A DNA stretch of 64,000 nt from CAYZZU01 sp964483105 (lineage in GTDB: Bacteria > CG2-30-53-67): positions 10,275 through 74,274 of the forward strand of contig CAYZZU010000012.1 in NCBI GenBank assembly GCA_964483105.1, in the 5' to 3' direction. Each line of letters starts with the position of its first letter. The stretch's first letter is position 1. The notes below the pieces were generated by a model. That model was not told the DNA's origin. It did not search any database and saw only the letters and a program-made list of their open reading frames with translations. Position numbers and translations under genes: made by a program. Shown here one piece after another: positions 53,413-62,903 of the stretch.

Positions 53413-53443
53413 TGGGGGGTAGGTGGATGCTCTTTACCCCCCA
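53413..53443. terminator. Hairpin in the nmo-nudix gap
   Basis: TGGGGGGTA and TACCCCCCA pair over nine bases. It lies 139 bases upstream of the minus-strand nmo gene and is followed on the plus strand by a T-rich stretch (ttttctt). It could be a terminator or an untranslated structure; the gap contains no gene. Confidence 0.4.
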
Positions 53444-53544
53444 CAACATTTTCTTATACAATAGCACAAATGATTCATCGGATCAACTGGAATTCAATCG
53501 ACCAGTCGGAGTTCCGGTTTTCAGGCGAATTCGGTCTGTGTGAC

Positions 53545-53573
53545 TTGGCGCATTGCTTCCGATACGTTATACT
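53545..53573 (+). promoter_or_regulatory. Sigma-70 promoter for the nudix-glycerate kinase genes
   Basis: TTGGCG (53545-53550), 17 bases and TATACT (53568-53573) give a good sigma-70 promoter. Transcription should begin near 53580, about 25 bases before ATG 53606. It is the only strong signal found in the 331-bp gap 53275-53605. Confidence 0.6.
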
Positions 53574-53605
53574 GCTCTTGCAAAAAAAAGATTGGAGGCG
53601 GAAAT

Positions 53606-54013
53606 ATGAAAAAAAGGCCGAGAAATCCTTGCCCTACCGTAGACCTGATTATTCAGGTGAATCAACAGGGGATCGTGTTGATTCAACGTAAAAATCCTCC
53701 CCACGGCTGGGCTCTGCCCGGTGGTTTTGTCGATTACGGTGAATCACTGGAAGAGGCGGCGGTCCGTGAGGCCAGGGAAGAGACCTCCCTGGAGGTGACT
53801 CTGATCCGGCAGTTCCATACCTATTCCGATCCGGCCCGGGATGCCCGGCAGCACAATATCTCCACCGTCTTTATCTCAAAGGCCGAAGGGGTGCCCAAGG
53901 CCGGCGACGATGCCGCCGATGTGGGGATCTTTACGGAAGAGACCCTGCCGGAGAATCTGGCCTTCGATCATGGGCGGATTCTGGAGGATTATTTTCGGGG
54001 GCGTTACACGTAG
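53606..54013 (+). CDS. Nudix hydrolase
   Basis: The 135-aa product has the Nudix box GFVDYGESLEEAAVREAREE followed by TSLEV (GX5EX7REUXEEXXXU), with Ser where Gly is usual in the last part. The N-terminus KRPRNPCPTVDLIIQVNQQG and WALPGGFVDYGE are typical of small ADP-ribose or nucleoside-diphosphate pyrophosphatases. The start at 53606 has the site TTGGAGGCGG. The glycerate kinase gene starts 22 bases after its stop. Substrate is not assignable. Confidence 0.92.
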   Translation: MKKRPRNPCPTVDLIIQVNQQGIVLIQRKNPPHGWALPGGFVDYGESLEEAAVREAREETSLEVTLIRQFHTYSDPARDARQHNISTVFISKAEGVPKAGDDAADVGIFTEETLPENLAFDHGRILEDYFRGRYT

Positions 54014-54035
54014 AAACGGCAGCGACTTGAAAAGC

Positions 54036-55367
54036 ATGGGAAATACCTCGAAACTCCGCAGGGATGCCGAAGAGATCTTTGCGGCATCCCTGGCAGCCGT
54101 CGATTCGGAACGGCTGGTCCGGAATCGGTTGAAGGTGGAAGGATCGTATCTGTCCGTGGATTCACACTGCTTCGATCTGGACGGGTTCGACCGGATCTTT
54201 GTGATCGGAGCCGGCAAGGGATCGGGTGCCATGGCGTTGGGGGTGGAGAGTGTACTCGGCGGGAGAATCGAAGAGGGGATCGTGGTGGTCAAATATGGTC
54301 ATGCCGTTCCGCTGAAAAAAATCCGGACGATCGAGGCAGGCCATCCCGTTCCGGATCGGAAGAGCATTGAGGGTGGCAGGAAGATCCTGAATCTCCTTTC
54401 CGGGACAGGGGAAAGGGATCTTGTGATCTGCCTCCTCTCCGGCGGTGGATCCGCGCTGATGGATGATTTCCCCGGGGAAATCCGGCTTGCGGATGTACAA
54501 GATGCGACCCGGATTTTGCTGGCCGCCGGGGCCGATATCTCGGAGATGAATACCGTCCGGAAGCATCTCTCCCGGATCAAGGGGGGGCAACTGGTGAAAC
54601 AGGCCTTCCCTTCCACACTGTTAACCCTGGTTCTGTCCGACGTGATCGGTGACGATCTCGACAAGATCGCTTCCGGACCAACGGCTCCGGATCCAACCAC
54701 CTTTTCGCAATCCCTGGAGGTTCTGAATCGATACGGGTTGATCCACAGGTTTCCTCAGAGGATCCTGGATCATCTGAGGGCAGGACTTTCGGGGCGGTTG
54801 CCGGAAACCCCGAAGCCGGGGAGTGATGTTTTCAAAGCGGTTGTGAATGTCATTGTGGGAAACAATCGGATGGCCCTGGCTGCGGCGGAGGTCCGGGCCG
54901 AAGAACTCGAATACCACCCCCTGATTCTTACGTCGTCCCTCCAGGGGGAAGCCGGTCAGGTCGCCAAATGCCTGTCGGCTGTAGCCCGGGAGGTCTCCGG
55001 GTATGGCCGTCCCGTGCCAAAGCCGGCTTGTCTCCTTGCCGGCGGGGAAACCACGGTGACACTCACGGGGAAGGGGCGTGGCGGACGGAATCAGGAGATG
55101 GCCCTGATCATGGCCCTTGAATTGGAGGGCCTGGATGGAATCGTCTTTTTAAGCGGAGGTACGGACGGCACCGACGGACCGACGGACGCTGCCGGCGGAA
55201 TTGTGGATGGGAGAACCTGCGCTGAAGCCCTGAAACAATCCGTCGATATCCGAGCCATGCTGCGGGAAAATGATTCTTACCGCTTTTTTGAAAAAATGGG
55301 GGGACATCTCATGACCGGTCCCACCCTGACGAATGTCATGGACATCATGCTTTTTCTGATTGTTTGA
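54036..55367 (+). CDS. Glycerate 2-kinase (MOFRL family)
   Basis: This enzyme phosphorylates glycerate to 2-phosphoglycerate, feeding glycolysis. The 443-aa product (from MGNTSKLRRDAEE) has an N-terminal Rossmann-like DUF4147 region with VIGAGKGSGAMALGVE and LLSGGGSALM, and the C-terminal MOFRL domain with AGGETTVTLTGKGRGGRNQE and FLSGGTDGTDGPTDAAG. Length is normal for this type. The start is the first Met after the nudix gene; a TTG nine bases upstream is the alternative. Confidence 0.92.
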   Translation: MGNTSKLRRDAEEIFAASLAAVDSERLVRNRLKVEGSYLSVDSHCFDLDGFDRIFVIGAGKGSGAMALGVESVLGGRIEEGIVVVKYGHAVPLKKIRTIEAGHPVPDRKSIEGGRKILNLLSGTGERDLVICLLSGGGSALMDDFPGEIRLADVQDATRILLAAGADISEMNTVRKHLSRIKGGQLVKQAFPSTLLTLVLSDVIGDDLDKIASGPTAPDPTTFSQSLEVLNRYGLIHRFPQRILDHLRAGLSGRLPETPKPGSDVFKAVVNVIVGNNRMALAAAEVRAEELEYHPLILTSSLQGEAGQVAKCLSAVAREVSGYGRPVPKPACLLAGGETTVTLTGKGRGGRNQEMALIMALELEGLDGIVFLSGGTDGTDGPTDAAGGIVDGRTCAEALKQSVDIRAMLRENDSYRFFEKMGGHLMTGPTLTNVMDIMLFLIV

Positions 55368-55407
55368 CCTTAGAATATCTGTTTTCTACATTTTTTTTTC
55401 AAACTTC

Positions 55408-55436
55408 TTGACACCCAATTTCAAATATGCTAATTT
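55408..55436 (+). promoter_or_regulatory. Promoter of the ATP synthase operon
   Basis: A perfect -35 TTGACA (55408-55413), exactly 17 bases and TAATTT (55431-55436) lie upstream of the b' gene. The 157-base gap after the glycerate kinase is AT-rich and includes a run of nine T. Start near 55443 leaves an 80-base leader. Confidence 0.65.
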
Positions 55437-55524
55437 CCCCATGCTTTTGATTCGGTACCCTTTGCGATTCTCCCCGAATTGCAGGAGGAACCGGCTTTAT
55501 ATCAGTCATTTGAGGATACCGTCC

Positions 55525-55956
55525 GTGATTGAACTTTCCCCGAATCTGATCATACCAGCGGTACTGTTTGTTCTGATCCTGATGTGGATCTTAAACCGGG
55601 TGCTTTATCGCCCCCTGCTTTCTATCCTGGACGATCGGAAGACCATTGTTGAAGGGGCGGCGCGGGACGCCCAAAAGGCCGAGCAGGGGATTGATTCCCT
55701 TCAGAGAGATTATGACCAGGCCATGCAGGAGGCCAGAAGGGATGCCAAGCGGATCTACAACCAGGCCTACGAAGCGGCCCTCGCGTCGGAAAAGGAGATC
55801 CTCTCTAACGCTCAGAAACGAAGCGGGGATGCCATGGAGAAGGCCATGGCCGACCTGGAAAAGAGTATCGATTCCGCGAAGGAGGAACTGGCCTCACGTG
55901 CGGAAACTCTTTCTTACGACATCTGTTCAAAAATATTGGGAAGGTCAGTTCAATGA
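55525..55956 (+). CDS. atpF': ATP synthase subunit b'
   Basis: A peripheral-stalk subunit, 143 aa. It starts with GTG (first residues IELSPNLIIPAVLFVLIL), preceded by TGAGGA, which I prefer over an earlier in-frame ATG that gives a non-ATPase extension of 55 residues. One N-terminal membrane helix (about 10-28) is followed by a long charged coiled coil ending in YDICSKILGRSV. Two different b-type genes in tandem (b' and b) is the usual layout in many Desulfobacterota and phototrophs. Overlaps the next gene by four bases. Confidence 0.88.
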   Translation: MIELSPNLIIPAVLFVLILMWILNRVLYRPLLSILDDRKTIVEGAARDAQKAEQGIDSLQRDYDQAMQEARRDAKRIYNQAYEAALASEKEILSNAQKRSGDAMEKAMADLEKSIDSAKEELASRAETLSYDICSKILGRSVQ

Positions 55957-56561
55957 TCCGTCGGATTCGTGTTCTCCGGGTTGTCAGCGGTTTGTGTCGT
56001 ATTCTGCCGTTTTTTTATCTTCTTCTCGGAACGGTGAGCAGTGTACTGGCAGCCGCCGGGGAAGGGGCGCGCGAGGAAGTGACACCCATCTTTTCATCGG
56101 ATATGCTCTTCCGGGGGATCAATTTTATCATCCTGGTTGTGGTTCTCTATAAATTTCTTTCGAATCCGTTCCGGACCTTTTTCGCGAACCGTCGGGAACA
56201 GATACTGAATTCTCTGGATGAAGCACGGAAAAGTAAGGAAGAGGCGGAAACGAGATACAGCGAGCTTTCCCGGAAGCTTGCAAACCGGGATCAGGAGTTT
56301 GAAGAGATTCGAAGGGTAGCGTCCGAGAATGCGGAAAAGATTCAGGAAAGGATTTTGACCGAGGCGCGGGAAAAGGCGAGAAGACTGGAAGAGAAGGTCC
56401 AGGAATCGATTCGGCAGGAAGTGGAGAATGCCAGGGAACTTTTGAAACGGGAAGCGGTGGATCTGGCCCTTCGGCTTTCGGAGGAACGGCTCAAGAAAGA
56501 GATTACCTCAAAGGACCACCGGCAATTTCTGGACCAGTATCTCGCGGGGTTGAAGGAGTAA
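55953..56561 (+). CDS. atpF: ATP synthase subunit b
   Basis: The 202-aa b subunit has an N-terminal hydrophobic segment or signal-like extension (about 10-35), a membrane helix near 50-70 (FRGINFIILVVVLYKFLSN) and a long amphipathic coiled coil to the end. It is longer at the N-terminus than enteric b (about 156), which is common in deltaproteobacterial forms. ATGA overlap with b' and a 12-base gap to atpH show a tight operon. Confidence 0.94.
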   Translation: MIRRIRVLRVVSGLCRILPFFYLLLGTVSSVLAAAGEGAREEVTPIFSSDMLFRGINFIILVVVLYKFLSNPFRTFFANRREQILNSLDEARKSKEEAETRYSELSRKLANRDQEFEEIRRVASENAEKIQERILTEAREKARRLEEKVQESIRQEVENARELLKREAVDLALRLSEERLKKEITSKDHRQFLDQYLAGLKE

Positions 56562-56573
56562 AGGAGTCCGGTT

Positions 56574-57116
56574 GTGAGCGGCAGTGTGGTGAGTAGACGA
56601 TATGCGAAGGCCCTGATCGATCTGGCGGTGGAACAGGAGATTGTGGATCCTGTCCGGGAAAGTTTTCGGAAGACGGTCGGGGCCGTTACGGAGAACCGGA
56701 AGATCAGACACTTCTTTTTTAACCCCGTGAACAAAATTGAAGACAAACGTAAACTTCTGGAACGGGTTATGGAAGAGATGGAAATCAGCGGTCTTTTGAA
56801 GAACTTTCTGCTTCTCCTCTTGAAGAAGGACCGGTTTCCGATGATGGGAGAAATTTACAGGGAGTATGTGCATCTTGCGGATTTGTTGAATCATCGCGCG
56901 AAGGCCGAGGTCACAACGGCCGTTTCTCTGGACCGGGGAGATCTTAAAAGGTTGAAAGCCAGACTGGAAACCCTGACCGGGAAGAATGTTTACCTGAAGG
57001 TTCGGCAGGATCCTTCCCTGATTGCCGGAATCATCACAAAGATTGGAAGTGTCGTCTACGATGGGAGTGTCAAGTCCCGGATCGCGAAACTGAAGGATCA
57101 AATCGTAAAGGGGTAG
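56574..57116 (+). CDS. atpH: ATP synthase delta subunit
   Basis: The 180-aa delta (OSCP) subunit links F1 to the stalk. VVSRRYAKALIDLAVEQ at the start and the C-terminal PSLIAGIITKIGSVVYDGSV motif are standard. Starts with GTG; a second in-frame GTG five codons in is possible. Three bases before atpA. Confidence 0.94.
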   Translation: MSGSVVSRRYAKALIDLAVEQEIVDPVRESFRKTVGAVTENRKIRHFFFNPVNKIEDKRKLLERVMEEMEISGLLKNFLLLLLKKDRFPMMGEIYREYVHLADLLNHRAKAEVTTAVSLDRGDLKRLKARLETLTGKNVYLKVRQDPSLIAGIITKIGSVVYDGSVKSRIAKLKDQIVKG

Positions 57117-57119
57117 AGT

Positions 57120-58628
57120 ATGGAAATTAAGGCTGCCGAGATCAGTGAACTGATTAAGAAACAGATCTCCGAGTTTGAAACCGGCATCGATGTCGCGGAG
57201 GTCGGTACCGTGATCTCCGTGGGAGACGGGATCGCCCGGGTCTATGGGCTGGAAAAGTGTATGTCCGGTGAATACCTGGAGTTCCCCGGCGGCATCATGG
57301 GGATCGCCCTGAACCTGGAGCAGGACAATGTCGGGGCTGTGCTCCTGGGGGAAGATACAGGGATCCAGGAAGGGGATATCGTCAAGAGAACCGGAAGGAT
57401 CGTGGAGGCCCCCGTGGGAGAGGCCATGCTGGGCCGGGTTGTGAACGCGCTGGGAGAGCCGATCGACGGGAAGGGGCCGATCGAGGCCAAAGAGACCCGG
57501 AAGATGGAAATCAAGGCTCCCGGAATCATCGAACGGCAGCCGGTGAATCAGCCGCTTCAGACCGGCATCAAGGCCATCGACTCCATGATCCCGATCGGGC
57601 GGGGACAGCGGGAGTTGATCATCGGAGACCGGCAGACCGGAAAGACCGCCATTGCCGTGGATACGATCATCAATCAGAAGAACACCGACGTGTTCTGTAT
57701 CTATGTCGCGATCGGACAGAAACGGTCCACCGTGGCGCAGGTGGTGGAAAGACTCGAGGAACACGGTGCCATGGACTATACGGTCGTGGTCTCCGCCACG
57801 GCCAGTGAGCCCGCGCCTCTTCAGTATATCGCTCCCTATATGGGATGCACGATCGGTGAATATTACAGGGATTCCGGGCGTCACGCCGTTATCTTTTACG
57901 ATGACCTGTCCAAACAGGCCGTGGCCTACCGGCAGCTTTCCCTTCTGCTTCGACGTCCTCCGGGGCGCGAGGCCTATCCGGGGGATGTCTTCTATCTTCA
58001 CTCGAGACTTCTGGAGCGGGCGGCCAAGATGAGCGACGAGAAGGGAGGAGGGTCCCTGACCGCGCTTCCCGTGATTGAGACGCAGGCCAACGATGTGTCG
58101 GCCTACATTCCCACCAACGTGATTTCCATCACCGACGGACAGATCTTTCTGGAATCCAATCTCTTCTACTCCGGAATTCGCCCGGCCGTGAACGTGGGGC
58201 TTTCCGTTTCCCGTGTGGGAGGCGCCGCCCAGATCAAGGCCATGAAACAGGTGGCCGGCCGGCTGCGCCTGGATCTGGCTCAGTATCGGGAGCTGGCCGC
58301 CTTTGCCCAGTTCGGAAGCGATCTGGACCGTGCCACGCAACTTCAGTTGATGCGCGGGGAGAAGACCATGGAGATCCTGAAACAGGATCAGTACGTGCCT
58401 ATGCCCGTCGAACTGCAGATCATCAGTATTTTCGCCGCGACACAGGGTTTCATCGATGATATCGAGACCGGCCGAATCAAAGAATTCGAAGCGGAGTTGC
58501 ACCGGTTCGTCACCGACAGTCATGCCGATCTCCGGGAAGAAATCCTTTCCAGGGGGGCGTTGGACGATGCGCTCAGGGAAAAACTGACGAAGGTCATCAA
58601 GGAATTCAAAAGCGGGTTTAACGGTTGA
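57120..58628 (+). CDS. atpA: ATP synthase F1 alpha subunit
   Basis: The 502-aa non-catalytic nucleotide-binding subunit: N-terminal beta-barrel (about 28-95), Walker A GDRQTGKTAIAVD (near residue 169), and the arginine finger in GLSVSRVGGAAQ. Length and order are canonical (about 502). Confidence 0.98.
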   Translation: MEIKAAEISELIKKQISEFETGIDVAEVGTVISVGDGIARVYGLEKCMSGEYLEFPGGIMGIALNLEQDNVGAVLLGEDTGIQEGDIVKRTGRIVEAPVGEAMLGRVVNALGEPIDGKGPIEAKETRKMEIKAPGIIERQPVNQPLQTGIKAIDSMIPIGRGQRELIIGDRQTGKTAIAVDTIINQKNTDVFCIYVAIGQKRSTVAQVVERLEEHGAMDYTVVVSATASEPAPLQYIAPYMGCTIGEYYRDSGRHAVIFYDDLSKQAVAYRQLSLLLRRPPGREAYPGDVFYLHSRLLERAAKMSDEKGGGSLTALPVIETQANDVSAYIPTNVISITDGQIFLESNLFYSGIRPAVNVGLSVSRVGGAAQIKAMKQVAGRLRLDLAQYRELAAFAQFGSDLDRATQLQLMRGEKTMEILKQDQYVPMPVELQIISIFAATQGFIDDIETGRIKEFEAELHRFVTDSHADLREEILSRGALDDALREKLTKVIKEFKSGFNG

Positions 58629-58645
58629 TTTCGGGATAAAACAAG

Positions 58646-59509
58646 ATGGCGAGTCTACGAGATATCCGGAGGCGGATTGCCTCGGTCGGGAATACGCAGC
58701 AGATCACCAAGGCCATGAAAATGGTGGCTGCCGCCAAGCTGAGAAAGTCCCAGGAAGCCATTCTGTCGGCGCGGCCCTACGCACAGAAGATGTACAGGGT
58801 GCTCTCCAGCCTGGCCGCCCGGGTGGAAAAAGAAGCGCATCCTCTTCTCCGTGTCCGGGAGGAGGATCGAACGGGAGTTCTTGTCATCACCTCGGACCGG
58901 GGCCTCTGCGGGGGATTCAATGCCAACATCTCCCGTCAGGCTCTCCACTTCATTCAGGAGCAGGAGGAGAACCGGAGCGAGGTCCATCTCTACACTGTAG
59001 GGAAAAAAGGGCGGGGGTTTTTCAAAAGCCGTCACATCGCCATGGAAAAGTCCTACACCGAGTTTTCCGGGAAGATCGATTATGGAAAAGCCTCGATCAT
59101 CGCGGCGGACCTGATCAACCCCTTCGAGCGGGAAGATCTGGACGTGATCTACCTGATTTACAATGAATTCAAATCAGCGATCTCCCAGAAGGTTGTGGTG
59201 GAGCGTCTTCTGCCGGTCAAACCCCTTGAAATCACCGGGATGATGAATCCCGTTGATTATCTGTATGAACCCTCCGAGGAAGAGGTGCTGAGAAAGATTG
59301 TTCCGCAGTACGTGGAGACCCAGATATACCGGGCGTTGCTTGAATCGGAGGCGAGTGAACAGGGGGCCAGGATGACGGCCATGGATGCGGCCACCAACAA
59401 TGCCGCCGACCTGATCCACAGGCTGACCCTCACCATGAACAAGGCAAGACAGGCCCAGATCACCAAGGAGATTTCGGAGATCGTGGGAGGCGCCGAGGCG
59501 CTGAAATAA
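58646..59509 (+). CDS. atpG: ATP synthase F1 gamma subunit
   Basis: The 287-aa rotor subunit. MASLRDIRRRIASVGNTQQI at the N-terminus and the C-terminal end (MTAMDAATNNAADLIHRLTL, NKARQAQITKEISEIVGG) are the conserved coiled-coil ends of gamma. 17 bases after atpA. Confidence 0.98.
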   Translation: MASLRDIRRRIASVGNTQQITKAMKMVAAAKLRKSQEAILSARPYAQKMYRVLSSLAARVEKEAHPLLRVREEDRTGVLVITSDRGLCGGFNANISRQALHFIQEQEENRSEVHLYTVGKKGRGFFKSRHIAMEKSYTEFSGKIDYGKASIIAADLINPFEREDLDVIYLIYNEFKSAISQKVVVERLLPVKPLEITGMMNPVDYLYEPSEEEVLRKIVPQYVETQIYRALLESEASEQGARMTAMDAATNNAADLIHRLTLTMNKARQAQITKEISEIVGGAEALK

Positions 59510-59565
59510 ACCGGCCTGCCTGTGCGTGCCCGCAGACAGGTGAACCATACAGGGGATGAACAATC

Positions 59566-60966
59566 ATGAATGAAGGCAGAATCACACAGGTACTCGGAGC
59601 CGTTGTGGACGTGCAGTTCGAGGTCGGGAAACTCCCCTCGCTGTTGAATGCCCTGCGGATAGACGAGGGGGATATCCATCTGGTCCTGGAGGTCCAGCAG
59701 CATCTCGGGGAGAGCACGGTCCGGTGCATCGCCATGGACGGCACCGACGGCTTGGTGCGTGGGATGGCCGTAAAGGACACCGGAAGTCCGATTACGGTTC
59801 CCGTGGGGAAAGGCGCTCTGGGACGGATCATGAATGTGATCGGCGAGCCGGTGGATGAACGCGGGAAGATCAAAACGGACGAGAGGTGGTCGATTCACCG
59901 TCCTTCCCCCAAATTTGATGAACTCGATCCAAGCCTCCAAATTTTCGAGACAGGGATCAAGGTGATCGATCTCCTGGCCCCCTATTCACGGGGGGGAAAA
60001 ACCGGACTCTTCGGAGGGGCCGGAGTCGGTAAGACCGTTCTGATCATGGAGCTGATTCATGCCGTGGCCACCAAGCACGGGGGGTACTCCTGTTTCGCCG
60101 GGGTCGGTGAGAGGACCCGTGAAGGGAACGATCTTTACCGGGAGATGAAGGAATCCGGCGTCCTGGACAAGACCGCGCTGATCTACGGTCAGATGAATGA
60201 ACCTCCGGGGGCCCGCCTGCGGGTTGCATTGTCCGCCCTGACGGTTGCCGAATATTTCCGGGATCAGGAAGGGCAAAATGTGCTTCTCTTCATCGATAAC
60301 ATGTTCCGGTTTACCCAGGCGGGTTCCGAGGTGTCGGCCCTGATGGGCCGGATGCCTTCCGCCGTGGGATATCAACCGACCCTCGGAACCGAGATGGGAG
60401 AACTTCAGGAGCGGATTACCACGACCAAGAAAGGCTCCATCACATCGATTCAGGCGGTGTACGTTCCCGCTGACGACCTGACGGACCCGGCTCCGGCCAC
60501 GACTTTTGCCCATCTGGATGCCACAACGGTTCTTTCCCGTCAAATCGCCGAATTGGGAATTTATCCGGCTGTGGATCCTCTCGACTCCACGTCCCGCATC
60601 CTCGATCCGAGGGTGGTCGGGGAGGAACATTATCAGGTGGCTCGGGAGATTCAGGTGATCCTTCAAAAATACAAGGATCTGCAGGATATCATCGCGATTC
60701 TGGGGATGGACGAACTCTCGGAGGAGGACAAGCTGATCGTCAGCCGGGCGCGTAAGATTCAGCGTTTCCTGTCGCAGCCCTTTTTCGTGGCAGAGACCTT
60801 TACCGGGATGCCGGGCAAGTTCGTTCCGCTGGCGGAGACGGTGAAAGGTTTCAAGGAGATCGTGGAGGGCAAGTACGACGAGATCCCGGAACAGGCTTTC
60901 TACATGGTGGGTAATATTGAGGAAGTGCTTGAAAAATCCGAGAAGATAGCGGCCGAAACGGTGTAA
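59566..60966 (+). CDS. atpD: ATP synthase F1 beta subunit (catalytic)
   Basis: The 466-aa catalytic subunit: Walker A GGAGVGKTVL (near residue 149), GERTREGNDLYREM with catalytic Glu, and the DELSEED loop (MDELSEEDKLIV), all intact. Directly downstream of atpG after 56 bases. Proton or sodium use depends on the c subunit, which is not in this window. Confidence 0.98.
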   Translation: MNEGRITQVLGAVVDVQFEVGKLPSLLNALRIDEGDIHLVLEVQQHLGESTVRCIAMDGTDGLVRGMAVKDTGSPITVPVGKGALGRIMNVIGEPVDERGKIKTDERWSIHRPSPKFDELDPSLQIFETGIKVIDLLAPYSRGGKTGLFGGAGVGKTVLIMELIHAVATKHGGYSCFAGVGERTREGNDLYREMKESGVLDKTALIYGQMNEPPGARLRVALSALTVAEYFRDQEGQNVLLFIDNMFRFTQAGSEVSALMGRMPSAVGYQPTLGTEMGELQERITTTKKGSITSIQAVYVPADDLTDPAPATTFAHLDATTVLSRQIAELGIYPAVDPLDSTSRILDPRVVGEEHYQVAREIQVILQKYKDLQDIIAILGMDELSEEDKLIVSRARKIQRFLSQPFFVAETFTGMPGKFVPLAETVKGFKEIVEGKYDEIPEQAFYMVGNIEEVLEKSEKIAAETV

Positions 60967-61033
60967 CCCGGCAGGAAAAGCGACGTAATGGGATTTTCCC
61001 CGTTATCCGGATGACCGAAAACAGGATGATCGA

Positions 61034-61444
61034 ATGGCGGAAAAGTTACTCTTTGAAATTGTAACCCCGGAGCGATTGATTTTTTCCGAAGAAGTGGATG
61101 AGGTCACTGTTCCGGGTGCTGAAGGTGAGTTTGGTGTCCTGCCGGGACATGTTCCCTTTTTGAGCGCCCTTCAGATCGGGAAGTTGGCGCTGAAACAGGG
61201 GGGGCGGGAGCATGTTTTTGCCGTGAGTGGTGGTTTTGTCGAAGTCCATGAGGATCACGTGATTCTTCTGGCCGAGTCGGCGGAGCGGTCCGACGAAATC
61301 GATATGGAACGCACCCTGAATGCGAAAAGCCGGGCAGAGCAGGTTTTAAAGGAGATCAGCGATCCCACTGATCCGGGATATGTTGAAGCGGATCAACGTT
61401 TGAGGCGCGCCCTGAATCGGGAATCGGTGGCCAAGGGTTCCTGA
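61034..61444 (+). CDS. atpC: ATP synthase epsilon subunit
   Basis: The 136-aa subunit has the N-terminal beta-sandwich (FEIVTPERLIFSEEVDEVT, GEFGVLPGHVPFL) and a two-helix C-terminal domain that can inhibit ATP hydrolysis. Last gene of the operon; a (atpB) and c (atpE) are not found here, which is common in Desulfobacterota where they lie elsewhere. Confidence 0.96.
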   Translation: MAEKLLFEIVTPERLIFSEEVDEVTVPGAEGEFGVLPGHVPFLSALQIGKLALKQGGREHVFAVSGGFVEVHEDHVILLAESAERSDEIDMERTLNAKSRAEQVLKEISDPTDPGYVEADQRLRRALNRESVAKGS

Positions 61445-61507
61445 TTGTGCAGGGGTAGTAAGGTTTCTGAAGTTCCTGCGTGCTCAGAGCAGGAGAAATA
61501 ATCCCCG

Positions 61508-62803
61508 TTACGATCTTTCTTTCTTGCCGGATCTTTTCATCTTTTCCTTCGGATATGGTTTTTCAGAGCGTCGTCTGGGTTTGGATCGTCTGCGGGAAGG
61601 GTGGGGCTTCGACCGTTTGCGGGGCGGGGCGGGTTGAATATCCCGGACGTAAAGGGATTCATCTGCCCATTGAGTCGGGATCGGATTTCCGATGAGCCGT
61701 TCAATCTCTTCCAGGGAGTAGACGTACTCCTCACAAGCCAGGCTGATCGCCTTCCCGGATGCGCCGGCGCGGGCCGTCCGACCGATCCGATGCACGTAGT
61801 CTTCCGCGTCCTGGGGTAGATCGTAGTTGATAACATGGGTCACCCCTTCGATATGAAGTCCCCGGGAGGCCACGTCGGTGGCCACGAGGATCGGCAGCGT
61901 TCCTTCCTTGAAGGCTTTCAGAATCTTTAACCGTTTCGGTTGAGGGATATCCCCTGTGATGTTCCGGGTCTTGTAGCCGTTCGCATTCAGCTTCCGGGTA
62001 ATCCGGTCGGCCACGACCTTGGTGTTGACGAAGATCAAGACCCGTTCTCCACCTTCCCGTTTCAGAAGCCCGAACAGGAGGGAGAGCTTTTCATCCTTTC
62101 CTACATGATAAAGTATCTGCTCTATATGCTCCGCGGTAATCTTTTCCCGTGATACGGAGAGCTTGACCGGGAGGTTCATGTGTTCGTATCCAAGCTCCAT
62201 AACGCGGTAAGAGAGGGTAGCGGAGAAGAGCATGGACTGTCTCTTGGAATAGTGGGGGAGTCTGCGAAAGAGGAAACGGATGTCCTTGATGAAGCCCATG
62301 TCGAACATTCGGTCGGCCTCATCAACCACCATGATCTGAACCGCCCGGAGGTTGAAGATCCGTTGCTTGAAGTAATCGATCAATCTTCCCGGAGTTCCGA
62401 TCAGGATATCCACACCCGCCTTCAGGCGATCCCGCTGCTTTTGATAGTCCACTCCTCCGTATACTGCGTGGACGGAAAAATCGGTAAACTGGCCGAGCAG
62501 TTTGGCCTCCTCGAAGATCTGGACGACCAGTTCGCGGGTCGGGGCGACAATCAGGACCCTCGGAGAAGACAACGTCCCTTTCTTCCGATCTTCCTCCAGA
62601 AGGCGGGTGAATATGGTGATCAGGAAGGCGGCCGTCTTTCCCGTACCGGTCTGGGCCTGGGCCGCGATGTCCTTCCCTTTGAGAGAGTGGGGAAAAACCT
62701 TCGCCTGAATGGGTGTGCATTGCGTAAATCCGGCTGCCTGGATCCCCTTTTGGACAGGTTCCGGGAGATCCAGCGAAGAAAAAAACACGGGATTGTTTTT
62801 CAT
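61508..62803 (-). CDS. DEAD-box RNA helicase (RhlB/RhlE group)
   Basis: The 431-aa ATP-dependent RNA helicase has motif Q (FTQCTPIQAKV), Walker A AQTGTGKTAAFL, DEAD in MVVDEADRMFD, SAT (LFSATLS) and HRIGRTARAG, followed by a short basic tail rich in Arg/Lys/Ser/Pro (about 380-431). Role in RNA turnover or ribosome assembly. It converges with atpC and is divergent from the thioesterase gene. The RhlB versus RhlE choice is not settled. Confidence 0.93.
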   Translation of the reverse strand: MKNNPVFFSSLDLPEPVQKGIQAAGFTQCTPIQAKVFPHSLKGKDIAAQAQTGTGKTAAFLITIFTRLLEEDRKKGTLSSPRVLIVAPTRELVVQIFEEAKLLGQFTDFSVHAVYGGVDYQKQRDRLKAGVDILIGTPGRLIDYFKQRIFNLRAVQIMVVDEADRMFDMGFIKDIRFLFRRLPHYSKRQSMLFSATLSYRVMELGYEHMNLPVKLSVSREKITAEHIEQILYHVGKDEKLSLLFGLLKREGGERVLIFVNTKVVADRITRKLNANGYKTRNITGDIPQPKRLKILKAFKEGTLPILVATDVASRGLHIEGVTHVINYDLPQDAEDYVHRIGRTARAGASGKAISLACEEYVYSLEEIERLIGNPIPTQWADESLYVRDIQPAPPRKRSKPHPSRRRSKPRRRSEKPYPKEKMKRSGKKERS

Positions 62804-62903
62804 TGGTTCCTATCCAATACAGTTGCTATCCGGGCCAAAACGTTTTATATTACGATCGGATGCAGTTGTCAAGGTGATAAGAAGGTTTTTCGGGTCGAAT
62901 CAA

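Noticed and set aside
56508..58523. 671-codon minus-strand frame across atpH and atpA
   Set aside because: Antisense shadow of canonical ATP synthase genes.
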